NCBI GenBank assembly: GCA_022795575.1
Contig: JAAWGY010000002.1
Span: forward strand, 1 to 34,641
Direction of reading: 5' to 3'
DNA: 34,641 nt
Source of the DNA: Angelakisella sp.
GTDB lineage: Bacteria; Bacillota; Clostridia; Oscillospirales; Ruminococcaceae
Shown: piece by piece, positions 19,581 through 27,977 of the stretch
Layout of the letters: each line of letters begins with the position of its first letter
Numbering within the stretch: the stretch's first letter is position 1
Made by a program: the position numbers and the translations under genes
The notes under the pieces: model-generated
The model's input: the letters and a program-made list of their open reading frames with translations, nothing else
What the model was told of the DNA's origin: nothing
Databases searched by the model: none

Positions 19581-20777
19581 ATGAAACAGATTTGCGACGG
19601 GATCTATGCGGTAGGGGCGCTGAACCCCGCCATGCGGGTTTTCGACATTGTAATGACCACCGATTACGGCACCTCCTACAACTCCTACCTGGTAAAGGGG
19701 CAGCAGAAAACCGCCCTGATCGATGTCTGCCACAAGAGCTTTTTCGAGCCCTACCTCCAGAACATCCGGGAGGTCTGCGACCCCAAGAGCATCGACTACA
19801 TCGTCCTGAACCACAACGAGCCGGACCACACCGGCGCCCTGGCGGAGCTGCTGCCGGAGCTGGGGGACGTGACCATCTACACCTCCCAGGCAGGCTCCAT
19901 CTACATCAAGGCCATCACCAACCGGCAGGACCTGAACCTCCATGTGGTAAAGGATGGGGAGACCCTGGACCTGGGGGGTAAAACGCTGAAGTTCATCTCC
20001 GCCCCCTTCCTCCACTGGCCGGACTCCATCTTTACCTACCTGCCGGAGGACAAGGTGGTGTTTACCTGCGACTTTTTGGGCGCCCACTACGCCGAGCCCT
20101 ACACCTTCGATTACAACATGGCCTACCCGGAAAAGTACGGGAAGGCCCTCCACAGCTACTACGACGCCATCTTCGGGCCCTTCCGCAAATATGTCCAGGC
20201 GGGGCTCCAAAAGCTGGACGCCCTAAGCTTTGACATGGTTCTGCCCAGCCACGGCCCGGTGCTTACCACCGGCACCATGCTGGAAACCGCCATTGCCCGG
20301 TATCGCGGCTGGAGCGCCCCGGTCCAGCGGGAAGAGAAGCTGGCGGTGGTCTTTTACACCAGCGCCTACGGCAACACCAAGCGGCTGGCGGTGGAGGTGA
20401 TGGACGGCATCCGCGAAAGCGGCAAGCAGGTGGAGGTCCGCCTCTGTGATATCATCGAGCACCCCATGGCGGAGCTGCGGCAGCTGCTGAACGAGTGCGA
20501 CGCCTTCGCCATCGGCACCCCCACCATCAACCGGGACGCGGTGCCCCCGGTGTGGGAGCTGCTGGCGGGGATGGACGCCGTCAACAGCGCCAAGCGCCCC
20601 TGCGCCGTCTTTGGCTCCTTTGGCTGGAGCGGGGAGGGGACCGGCAACGTGGCGGCGCGGCTCCAGTCCCTGAAGTGCGCCCTGGTGGATGAGCCGCTGC
20701 GGGCCACCTTTGTCCCCACCCGGGAGGACCTGCAAAGGGCCCGGGAGCTGGGGGCCCGTCTGGCGGAGCAGCTGTAG
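19581..20777 (+). CDS. FprA-family flavodiiron protein (metallo-beta-lactamase plus flavodoxin domains)
   Basis: 'HNEPDHTGALAELL' (HxExDH), 'SAPFLHWPDSIFTYLPEDKVVFTCDFLGAHY', flavodoxin 'VVFYTSAYGNTKRLA'. Adjacent to rubredoxin. Confidence 0.96.
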   Translation: MKQICDGIYAVGALNPAMRVFDIVMTTDYGTSYNSYLVKGQQKTALIDVCHKSFFEPYLQNIREVCDPKSIDYIVLNHNEPDHTGALAELLPELGDVTIYTSQAGSIYIKAITNRQDLNLHVVKDGETLDLGGKTLKFISAPFLHWPDSIFTYLPEDKVVFTCDFLGAHYAEPYTFDYNMAYPEKYGKALHSYYDAIFGPFRKYVQAGLQKLDALSFDMVLPSHGPVLTTGTMLETAIARYRGWSAPVQREEKLAVVFYTSAYGNTKRLAVEVMDGIRESGKQVEVRLCDIIEHPMAELRQLLNECDAFAIGTPTINRDAVPPVWELLAGMDAVNSAKRPCAVFGSFGWSGEGTGNVAARLQSLKCALVDEPLRATFVPTREDLQRARELGARLAEQL

Positions 20778-20858
20778 CCGGGCAGAGGGGGCCGGTTTGG
20801 GCTCCCTGGACGGGCTGGCCGGTGGAACGAATCTGCCTGGGCGGCACACAGGGGCTTT

Positions 20859-20927
20859 TGAATAAGAAAAGTGTACGCTCCCCGGCCTGCCGGAAGGGAT
20901 CCTCCGGCAGGCCGGGGTTCTTATTCA
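20859..20927 (+). terminator. Terminator-like hairpin downstream of fprA
   Basis: Inner stem CCCCGGCCTGCCGGA (20880-20894) / TCCGGCAGGCCGGGG (20903-20917); outer stem TGAATAAGAA (20859-20868) / TTCTTATTCA (20918-20927). Confidence 0.65.
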
Positions 20928-20967
20928 CATTTTTGTAAAAATCCGCAAGAAAGATGGAGAATAAACC

Positions 20968-20997
20968 TTGCATCTTGATGGACACATATGGTAGAAT
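20968..20997 (+). promoter_or_regulatory. Putative promoter of efp
   Basis: TTGCAT (20968-20973), 18 bp, TAGAAT (20992-20997). Confidence 0.5.
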
Positions 20998-21120
20998 AGC
21001 TGGGATAGAGTAAGGATCTGTCTTTGCCGCGGGAAAATGCCGCCGGGGACCCGCTTCCCCAATGCCTTTTTCCGCGGGAAGGGCAGATGCTCACCGAATG
21101 AACTTAGGAGGTAACATCAC

Positions 21121-21678
21121 ATGATTTCTGCTGGCGAGTTTCGGAACGGGGCTACCTTTGATATGGATGGCAATGTCTATTCCATTATCGAGTTCCAGCA
21201 CGTCAAGCCCGGCAAGGGCGCGGCCTTTGTCCGCACCAAGATCCGCAACGTCATCACCGGCGCCGTGACCGAAAGGACCTTCAGCCCCACCGAAAAGTAT
21301 CCGGTGGCCATGATCGAGCGCAAGGACATGGAGTACCTGTACAACGACGGCGACCTCTACTATTTCATGGACAGCGAGACCTACGAGAACCTGCCCATCA
21401 ACGCCTCGGTGCTGGGGGATAACTTTAAGTTTGTCAAGGAGAACACGGTGGTAAAGGTCCTCTCCTACAAGGGCACCGTCTTTGGGGTGGAGCCCCCCAA
21501 CTTTATGGAGCTCACCGTCACCAAGACCGACCCCGGCTTTGCCGGCAACACCGCCACCAACGCCACCAAGCCCGCCACCCTGGAGACTGGGGCGGAGATC
21601 AAGGTGCCTCTCTTTGTCAACGAAGGGGACCGCATCCGTGTGGATACCCGCACCGGCGAGTACATGGAGCGGGCCTGA
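21121..21678 (+). CDS. efp: Elongation factor P
   Basis: 185 aa; '[44 protein letters not shown]...' and C-terminal '[17 protein letters not shown]'. Confidence 0.99.
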   Translation: MISAGEFRNGATFDMDGNVYSIIEFQHVKPGKGAAFVRTKIRNVITGAVTERTFSPTEKYPVAMIERKDMEYLYNDGDLYYFMDSETYENLPINASVLGDNFKFVKENTVVKVLSYKGTVFGVEPPNFMELTVTKTDPGFAGNTATNATKPATLETGAEIKVPLFVNEGDRIRVDTRTGEYMERA

Positions 21679-21838
21679 GCCGTTTTGAAAGGATGCTGCG
21701 GGGCAGGGGAGAGGCCCGGTCCCGGGGATAACGAAGCTGCATCTGCGGCTGCCTGACGCTGCTTGGGCGGGAAATGCCCTGCCAAACCGGCATCACCAGC
21801 GGCGGGTGCGGCTTCCAAGTCAAAAGGAGGTTTTCTCA

Positions 21839-22255
21839 ATGATGACTGTTACCGAGAAGGTGGCCTACCTCAAGGGGCTGGCCGAGGGGATGAAGATGGA
21901 CGATTCCACCAACGAGGGCAAGCTGCTGCTGGCCATCATCGACACCCTGGACGACATCGCCCTGACTGTCTCTGACATGGAGGACAGCATGACGGAGCTG
22001 GCTGCCCAGGTGGACGAGATCGATGACGATTTGGGCGCGGTGGAGGAGGACCTGTACTGCGACGACGACGATTGCGACTGCGACGATGACGACGAGGCCC
22101 TCTACGAGGTGGAGTGCCCCAAGTGCGGCGATATCATCTGCCTGGACGAGGATATGCTGGACGAGGGGGAGATCGACTGCCCCAACTGCGGCGAAAAGCT
22201 GGAGTTTGACTTTGAGGACGGCTGCGACTGCGGCTGCCACCACGACGAGGAGTAG
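21839..22255 (+). CDS. CD1247 N-terminal-domain-type protein, acidic and Cys-rich
   Basis: 138 aa; N-terminal 'VAYLKGLAEGMKMDDSTNEGKLLLAIIDTLDDIAL' is CD1247-like; C-terminal CPKCGD...CPNCGE zinc-ribbon-like motif. AAAAGGAGG RBS. Confidence 0.87.
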   Translation: MMTVTEKVAYLKGLAEGMKMDDSTNEGKLLLAIIDTLDDIALTVSDMEDSMTELAAQVDEIDDDLGAVEEDLYCDDDDCDCDDDDEALYEVECPKCGDIICLDEDMLDEGEIDCPNCGEKLEFDFEDGCDCGCHHDEE

Positions 22256-22276
22256 GTCCACCCATTCCACAAAGGG

Positions 22277-22302
22277 AAAGGGGGGAGGAGGCTCCCCCCT
22301 TT
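22277..22302 (+). terminator. Rho-independent-type terminator after the CD1247-type gene
   Basis: AAAGGGGGGAG-GAGG-CTCCCCCCTTT: perfect 11-bp stem, 4-nt loop. Confidence 0.75.
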
Positions 22303-22303
22303 C

Positions 22304-22525
22304 TAAGAGCCTATTCAGGATCTCCCGGTGCGACGAATTGGCAGGGATTTTTACGTCCTGCAAGGCAAAAACCGCAGGAATACTTGCTGTATTGCAAGGT
22401 TTTTTCCAGGCGCTAAGAGCCGCCTTTGGCGGTTGCGCCTGGACGCGCCTGCGGGCGCAGTAACGCCGCAGGGCGGAAAAAGACCTGCCAAGGCGGCGTA
22501 CAGGGAGATTTTGGATAGGCTCTTA
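22304..22525. repeat. MITE-like element with terminal inverted repeats, copy B (opposite orientation to copy A)
   Basis: Termini TAAGAGCCTATTCAGGATCTCCC and (reverse complement) TAAGAGCCTATCCAAAATCTCCC match at 20/23; core (GCGGTTGCGCCTGGACGCGCCTG...GACCTGCCAAGGCGGCGT) matches the reverse complement of 7676-7844. Confidence 0.85.
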
Positions 22526-22578
22526 CGGAAGGGGTATGAAACAAGCCCCCCGGGGCATCTAATGGGGAGTGTGGAACA

Positions 22579-23097
22579 GTGACAGGGAAAAAGACCAGCC
22601 CGGCAAAGGAGGCGGCCCTGATGGGGATGCTCTTTGCCATGGCCATGGCCCTAAGCTTTGCGGAGTCGCTGCTGCCGGTGCTCCCCATGCTGCCGCCGGG
22701 GTTTAAGCTGGGGCTTTCCAACATCGTTACCATGTACACCCTGTTTATGCTGGGGACCAAAAGGGGGTTCGCCATCGCGGTGATGAAGTCCCTTTTTGTC
22801 CTGCTGACCCGGGCGCCGGTGGCGGCCTTTATGAGCCTTTGCGGCGGGCTGCTGTCGGTGGTATGTATGGCCCTTTGCGCCAGAGTCCGGTGGCTGCGGG
22901 GGGACTATATGCTCCTCAGCGTCATCGGGGCGCTGGCCCACAACCTGGGGCAGCTGCTGGCCTCGGTGGCCTACACCAGCACGGTGATGCTTTACTATCT
23001 GCCAGTGCTGGTGGTTTCCGGCATCGTTATGGGGATCGTCACTGGGACGGTCCTGCGGGTAGCGATGCCCTATATCAATCGATTGGGCCTGGGCTGA
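22579..23097 (+). CDS. Gx transporter family / heptaprenyl diphosphate synthase component I-type membrane protein (GTG start)
   Basis: 172 aa, multiple TM helices; 'AALMGMLFAMAMALSFAESLLP...GFKLGLSNIVTMYTLFMLG' signature. Confidence 0.88.
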   Translation: MTGKKTSPAKEAALMGMLFAMAMALSFAESLLPVLPMLPPGFKLGLSNIVTMYTLFMLGTKRGFAIAVMKSLFVLLTRAPVAAFMSLCGGLLSVVCMALCARVRWLRGDYMLLSVIGALAHNLGQLLASVAYTSTVMLYYLPVLVVSGIVMGIVTGTVLRVAMPYINRLGLG

Positions 23098-23160
23098 GGG
23101 GCAGCGCTCCTCCCCCGGGGACCAAAACCGCAACTCTAAGAGATTTGGAGGGATGTGCAA

Positions 23161-24468
23161 GTGCCATCATTATTCAGCAAAGCGTTAAATGGCGTCAGTG
23201 TAAAGCACTGCAAAAACACCGCCAGCAGCGCCGCTGTCAGGATGCCTGTGCCGGACAAGGTGGTTATCCCCATGATCCAGCATATGGGGGCGCCCTGTGA
23301 GCCGCTGGTAAAGGTGAACGACACCGTGACGGTGGGGCAGCTCATCGGGGACAGCAACGCTTTCCTTTCGGCGCCGATCCATTCCAGCGTTTCCGGTACC
23401 GTCACCGCCATCGAGGATTTCATCACCGCCGGCGGCGACAAATGCAAGGCGGTGGTGATCACCACCGATAAGCTCCAGACCGTCTGCCCCGACCTGACAC
23501 CCCCCGCCGTGAACAGCCAGAAGGATCTGGTTGCCGCGGCCCGGGCCTGCGGCCTGGTGGGGCTGGGGGGCGCGGGCTTCCCCACCCACATTAAGCTGAA
23601 CCCCAAGAATTTGGCGGATGTGGATACCCTGGTCATCAACGGCGCGGAGTGCGAGCCCTTTATTACCTGCGATATGCGCCTGATGCTGGATAAAACCGAC
23701 AGCATCGTCGGCGGCATCCGGCTGGTGATGAAGCACCTGGGCCTTAAGACCTGCGTCATCGGCATCGAGGGCAACAAGCCGGAGGCCATCGAGGCCATGA
23801 CCAAAGCGGTGGCCGGGCTGGAGAACGTCAGCGTCCTGACCATGAAGGCCTGCTACCCCAAGGGGGCGGAAAAGGTGATCATCTACGAGACCACCGGCCG
23901 CGTGGTGGAGGAGGGAAAGCTCCCCGCCGATGCCGGCGTGATCGCCATGAACGTTGCCACCATCAGCAAGCTGTACGACTATGTGCAGACCGGGATGCCC
24001 CTGGTGGAGAAGATGCTTACCGTCGACGGCGGCGCCGTGGCCGAGCCCAAGAACATCATCGCCCCCATCGGCACCCCCATCAAGGATATGCTGGCCTTCT
24101 GCGGCGGGTGCAAGACCGAGCCCAGAAAGCTGTTGATGGGCGGCCCCATGATGGGCATCTGCGTCACCAGCGACGAATTCCCGCTGCTGAAGAACAACAA
24201 CGCCATCCTGGCCTTTGACGAGGAGCAGTGCCGGCCGGTGAAGGAGACCGCCTGCATCCGCTGCGGCCGGTGCCTGCGGGCCTGCCCCTTTGACCTGGCC
24301 CCCGCCGCCATGGATAAGGCCTACCATATGGGCAATGTGGATAAGCTCCGGGAGCTGAAGGTGAACCTCTGCATGGAGTGCGGCTGCTGCTCCTATGTCT
24401 GCCCCGCCCACCGGGAGCTGGCCATGTACAACAAGCTGGGCAAGCGTCTGCTCAGAGAAGCGAAGTAG
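23161..24468 (+). CDS. rnfC: Rnf complex subunit C
   Basis: NADH/FMN-binding-type 'GLVGLGGAGFPTHIKL', 'NGAECEPFITCDMRLML', two 4Fe-4S motifs (CIRCGRCLRACP, CMECGCCSYVCP). Second GTG (23161) gives better RBS spacing than 23155. Confidence 0.96.
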   Translation: MPSLFSKALNGVSVKHCKNTASSAAVRMPVPDKVVIPMIQHMGAPCEPLVKVNDTVTVGQLIGDSNAFLSAPIHSSVSGTVTAIEDFITAGGDKCKAVVITTDKLQTVCPDLTPPAVNSQKDLVAAARACGLVGLGGAGFPTHIKLNPKNLADVDTLVINGAECEPFITCDMRLMLDKTDSIVGGIRLVMKHLGLKTCVIGIEGNKPEAIEAMTKAVAGLENVSVLTMKACYPKGAEKVIIYETTGRVVEEGKLPADAGVIAMNVATISKLYDYVQTGMPLVEKMLTVDGGAVAEPKNIIAPIGTPIKDMLAFCGGCKTEPRKLLMGGPMMGICVTSDEFPLLKNNNAILAFDEEQCRPVKETACIRCGRCLRACPFDLAPAAMDKAYHMGNVDKLRELKVNLCMECGCCSYVCPAHRELAMYNKLGKRLLREAK

Positions 24469-24481
24469 GGGGTGTGAAGAA

Positions 24482-25429
24482 TTGTCTAATCTGAAAGTCA
24501 TCGCCCCTGCTCCACACTTCCGGAGCGGGGAAAGCACCAGCTCCATCATGCTCAGCGTGGTTGCCGCCCTCATCCCCGCGGTGGTCATCTCCTTCCTGGT
24601 CTTTGGCCCCCGGGCGCTGCTGTTAGAGGCGGTCTGCGTTGCGGCTTCGGTCCTCTTTGAGTACCTCTTCCGGGTGATCATGTGCCGCCGGGATAACACC
24701 ATCTGGGATTGCAGCGCCGTAGTCACCGGCCTGCTGCTGGCCTTTAACCTGCCGGTGGGGATTCCCCTGTGGATGGCGGTGCTGGGCTGCGCCGTGGCCA
24801 TCATCGTCACAAAGCAGCTCTTTGGCGGCATCGGCCAGAATTTTGCCAACCCCGCCATTGTGGGCCGCATCTTCCTGCTGGTCTCCTTTGGCAGCCGGAT
24901 GACCACCTGGGCCGCTCCCCAGGGGTACTTTGGCGTGGACGCCGTTTCCGGCGCCACCCCCCTGGCCATCCTGAAGGACCCGTCCCTGGGCCTTAAGCCC
25001 CTGCCCGATATGCTGAATATGCTGCTGGGCATCCGGGGCGGCAGCGTGGGGGAAACCTGCATTGTGGCCCTGGTCATCGGCGGTATCTTCCTCATCTGGA
25101 AGAAGGTCATCACCGCCACCACCCCGGTGGTCTTTCTGGCCACCATCGTGGTCCTTTCCTGCTGCTTCGGCCTCAACCCGGCCTATGAGCTGGTGGCCGG
25201 CGGCGCGGTGCTGGGGGCCTTCTTTATGGCCACCGATTACGCCACCTCCCCCGTCACCGAGTCCGGCAAGGTCATCTTTGCCCTGGGCTGCGGCGTCATC
25301 ACCATGCTGATCCGGGCCTTCGGGTCCTATCCGGAAGGTGTTTCCTTCTCGATCCTGCTGATGAACATTCTGACCCCGCACATCGACAATCTGACCAGAA
25401 AGAAGCCCTTTGGAGGTGTTGTGAAATGA
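24482..25429 (+). CDS. rnfD: Rnf complex subunit D (TTG start)
   Basis: Membrane protein; 'FNLPVGIPLWMAVLGCAVAIIVTKQLFGGIGQNFANPAIVGRIFLL'; flavinylation motif DAVSGAT. TTG at 24482 after AGGGGG. Confidence 0.95.
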   Translation: MSNLKVIAPAPHFRSGESTSSIMLSVVAALIPAVVISFLVFGPRALLLEAVCVAASVLFEYLFRVIMCRRDNTIWDCSAVVTGLLLAFNLPVGIPLWMAVLGCAVAIIVTKQLFGGIGQNFANPAIVGRIFLLVSFGSRMTTWAAPQGYFGVDAVSGATPLAILKDPSLGLKPLPDMLNMLLGIRGGSVGETCIVALVIGGIFLIWKKVITATTPVVFLATIVVLSCCFGLNPAYELVAGGAVLGAFFMATDYATSPVTESGKVIFALGCGVITMLIRAFGSYPEGVSFSILLMNILTPHIDNLTRKKPFGGVVK

Positions 25430-26697
25430 AAGCAGTCAAGGAATTTGTAGTACCCGCGGCGGTGCTGACGGTTATTTGTCTCGTTGTTTCCGCGGCTCTG
25501 GCTGGAACCTACCAGCTCACCGAGCCGGTCATCGAAGCCGCCAAGAGGGCGGAGGCGGACCAGTCCCGCGTGGTGGTCCTCCCCGACGGCCAGAACTTTG
25601 AGCAGGTCCCCGCCGACGGGCTGGAGAACATCGTGGAGGCCTATAAGGCCGGCAACGGCGCCGGCTATGTCATCACCGGCAAGGCCAAGGGCTACGGCGG
25701 CGACCTCCAGGTTATGGCCGGCATCACCAGCGACGGCAAAATCGCCGGCGTCAAGCTGATGGACAACAACGAGACCCAGGGCATCGGCTCCAAGACCGGC
25801 GAGGACGCCTACACCAGCCAGTACAAGGGCAAGGACAGCACCCTGGACGGCGTCACCACCATCTCCGGCGCCACCATCTCCTCCAAGGCCTTCCAGTCCG
25901 CCGTTACCAGCATCTTCCAGGCCTACGGCTCCCTGGCCGGGGTGGAGGTAGCCGCCCCCGAGGCGGAGGACTACAGGGTCAGCGTCTTCCCGGATGTCAC
26001 CGACTTTACCGAGGTTGCGGTGGAGGGCGCCAAGGCGGCCTACAAGGCCGGGGATGCCGGCTATATCCTGGTGATGGAATCCAAGGGCTGGGAGTACGCC
26101 ACAAGCCCCATGGAGGTCTATGTGGGGGTTGGCAACGACGGTAAGATCGCCGGCGTTGTGGTGGGCGAAAATTCCGAGACACCCCCGGTGGCCGACGTTC
26201 TCAAGCCCGAGTACCTTTCCAAGTATATCGGCAAGGATTCCCCCGACGGCATCGACAATGTCTCCGGCGCCAGCCAGACCTCCCTGGGCATCAAGAAGGC
26301 GGTTCGGGCCGCCATGGAGCTGGCCCCCGGCCTCATCGGCGACGCTTCCGCCCCCGCTGACGCAATCGGCGGGGCAGACGGGGAGACCGATATTGTTGTC
26401 GGCGACCTCTTCACCGTCACCACCACCGCCAAGGGCTACCGGGGCGCGGTAGGGGATGTGGTTGTCACCGTCAGCATCGATGCCAACGGCAAGATCGCCG
26501 CCATCGAGGTGGACGCCAGCATCGAGACGGTGGGCGTTGGCTCCCAGGCCGAGGACGCCGCCTATACCGACAGCTGGAAGGGCCTGGGCGAGGGGGAGGC
26601 TCCCGCCGCCATCTCCGGGGCCACCATGACCTCCAACGCGGTGCAGGAGGCTGTCGCCAAAGCCTTCGCCGCCTACAATGCTTCGAAAGGAGCGTAA
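25426..26697 (+). CDS. rnfG: Rnf complex subunit G with three FMN-binding modules
   Basis: N-terminal TM; three repeated FMN-binding segments with motifs ISGATIS (T150), VSGASQTS (S283), ISGATMTS (T400). ATGA overlap with rnfD. Confidence 0.93.
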   Translation: MKAVKEFVVPAAVLTVICLVVSAALAGTYQLTEPVIEAAKRAEADQSRVVVLPDGQNFEQVPADGLENIVEAYKAGNGAGYVITGKAKGYGGDLQVMAGITSDGKIAGVKLMDNNETQGIGSKTGEDAYTSQYKGKDSTLDGVTTISGATISSKAFQSAVTSIFQAYGSLAGVEVAAPEAEDYRVSVFPDVTDFTEVAVEGAKAAYKAGDAGYILVMESKGWEYATSPMEVYVGVGNDGKIAGVVVGENSETPPVADVLKPEYLSKYIGKDSPDGIDNVSGASQTSLGIKKAVRAAMELAPGLIGDASAPADAIGGADGETDIVVGDLFTVTTTAKGYRGAVGDVVVTVSIDANGKIAAIEVDASIETVGVGSQAEDAAYTDSWKGLGEGEAPAAISGATMTSNAVQEAVAKAFAAYNASKGA

Positions 26698-26700
26698 GGA

Positions 26701-27378
26701 ATGAATAAGCTGAAGATCCTCACCAACGGCATCATCAAGGAAAACCCGGTGCTGGTGCTGGTGCTGGGCACCTGTCCGGCCTTGGCCGTCACCAACTCCA
26801 CCATCAACGGCGTGGGGATGGGCCTGGCCGCAACCTTCGTCCTCATCTGCTCCAACGTGGTCATCTCCCTCCTTAAAAAGGTTATCCCGGATAAGGTCCG
26901 CATCCCCTGCTACATCGTCATCATCGCGGGCTTTGTCACCATCGTACAGCTGATGATGCAGGCCTACATGAAGTCCCTTTATGACGCGCTGGGCATCTTC
27001 CTTTCCCTGATTGTGGTCAACTGCGTCATCCTGGGCCGGGCCGAGATGTTCGCCAACAAAAACAGCGTCTACGATTCCTTCCTGGACGGCGTGGGGATGG
27101 GCATCGGCTTTACCCTGGCCCTCTTCCTCATGGGCGCCCTCCGGGAGATCTTCGGGGTGGGCACCTTCTGCAACATCCCCATCCCCGGCCTGTCCTCCGA
27201 GCCCATCGCCCTCCTGGCCCAGGCTCCCGGCGGCTTCTTTGTCTACGGCTTCATCATCGCCATCCTCAACAAGGTTTCCAACGGCAAGGCGGTCAAGCGC
27301 AAGAGCTTTGGCTGTGAATCCTGCCCCTCCCACGCGGGGTGCAGCGGCGCTTTGAAAGGGGGCTGCGGTAGATCATGA
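26701..27378 (+). CDS. rnfE: Rnf complex subunit E
   Basis: 'LTNGIIKENPVLVLVLGTCPALAVTNSTINGVGMGLAATFVLICSN', RsxE/RnfE-type. Confidence 0.96.
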   Translation: MNKLKILTNGIIKENPVLVLVLGTCPALAVTNSTINGVGMGLAATFVLICSNVVISLLKKVIPDKVRIPCYIVIIAGFVTIVQLMMQAYMKSLYDALGIFLSLIVVNCVILGRAEMFANKNSVYDSFLDGVGMGIGFTLALFLMGALREIFGVGTFCNIPIPGLSSEPIALLAQAPGGFFVYGFIIAILNKVSNGKAVKRKSFGCESCPSHAGCSGALKGGCGRS

Positions 27379-27965
27379 AAGAAATGCTCATCATCCTTTT
27401 TACCGCCATCCTGGTAGAAAACTATGTCCTGATGAAGTTTTTGGCCATCTGCTCCTTCCTGGGTGTTTCCAAGAAGCTGGATGCCGCCATCGGCATGAGC
27501 GCCGCCGTGATCTTCGTAATGCTCATGGCCACCGCCGCCACCTGGCCCATCTACCACTATATCCTGGATCCCCTAAAGCTGGGGTATATGCAGACGGTGA
27601 TTTTTATCCTGGTCATCGCCGCCCTGGTGCAGCTGGTGGAGATGATCCTGAAGAAGTTCATGCCCCCCCTGTACCGCTCCCTGGGCGTCTTCCTGCCCCT
27701 GATCACCACCAACTGCGCCATCCTGGGCGTGGTGGTGCTGAACATCACCAAAACCTACACCTTCTCCCAGTCGATGGTCAACTCCCTGGGGGCCGGCCTG
27801 GGCTACCTGCTGGCCATGGTGCTCTTCTCCGGCGTCCGTTCCCGGGTGGATACCGCCGACGTGCCGGAATGCTTCAAGGGGGTTCCCATCACCTTAGTGG
27901 CCGCCTCTATCATGTCTGTGTCCTTCATGGGCTTCACCGGCCTTGTGGAGAATATGTTTAAGTAA
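27375..27965 (+). CDS. rnfA: Rnf complex subunit A
   Basis: 'ILVENYVLMKFLAICSFLGVSKKLDAAIGMSAAVIFVM' RnfA/RsxA-type; ATGA overlap with rnfE. Confidence 0.97.
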   Translation: MKEMLIILFTAILVENYVLMKFLAICSFLGVSKKLDAAIGMSAAVIFVMLMATAATWPIYHYILDPLKLGYMQTVIFILVIAALVQLVEMILKKFMPPLYRSLGVFLPLITTNCAILGVVVLNITKTYTFSQSMVNSLGAGLGYLLAMVLFSGVRSRVDTADVPECFKGVPITLVAASIMSVSFMGFTGLVENMFK

Positions 27966-27977
27966 GGAGGAATAGAG

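Noticed and set aside
22060-22105. GACGACGACGATTGCGACTGCGACGATGACGAC tract as a simple or CRISPR-like repeat
   Set aside because: It is in-frame coding sequence for the acidic DDDDCDCDDDDE stretch; no spacers or repeat periodicity.
25327-27333. 668-aa minus-strand ORF across rnfG/rnfE (similar antisense ORFs at 23185-25176 and 32433-34409)
   Set aside because: Antisense to confident rnf, cdaR and oxidoreductase genes; compositional artefact.
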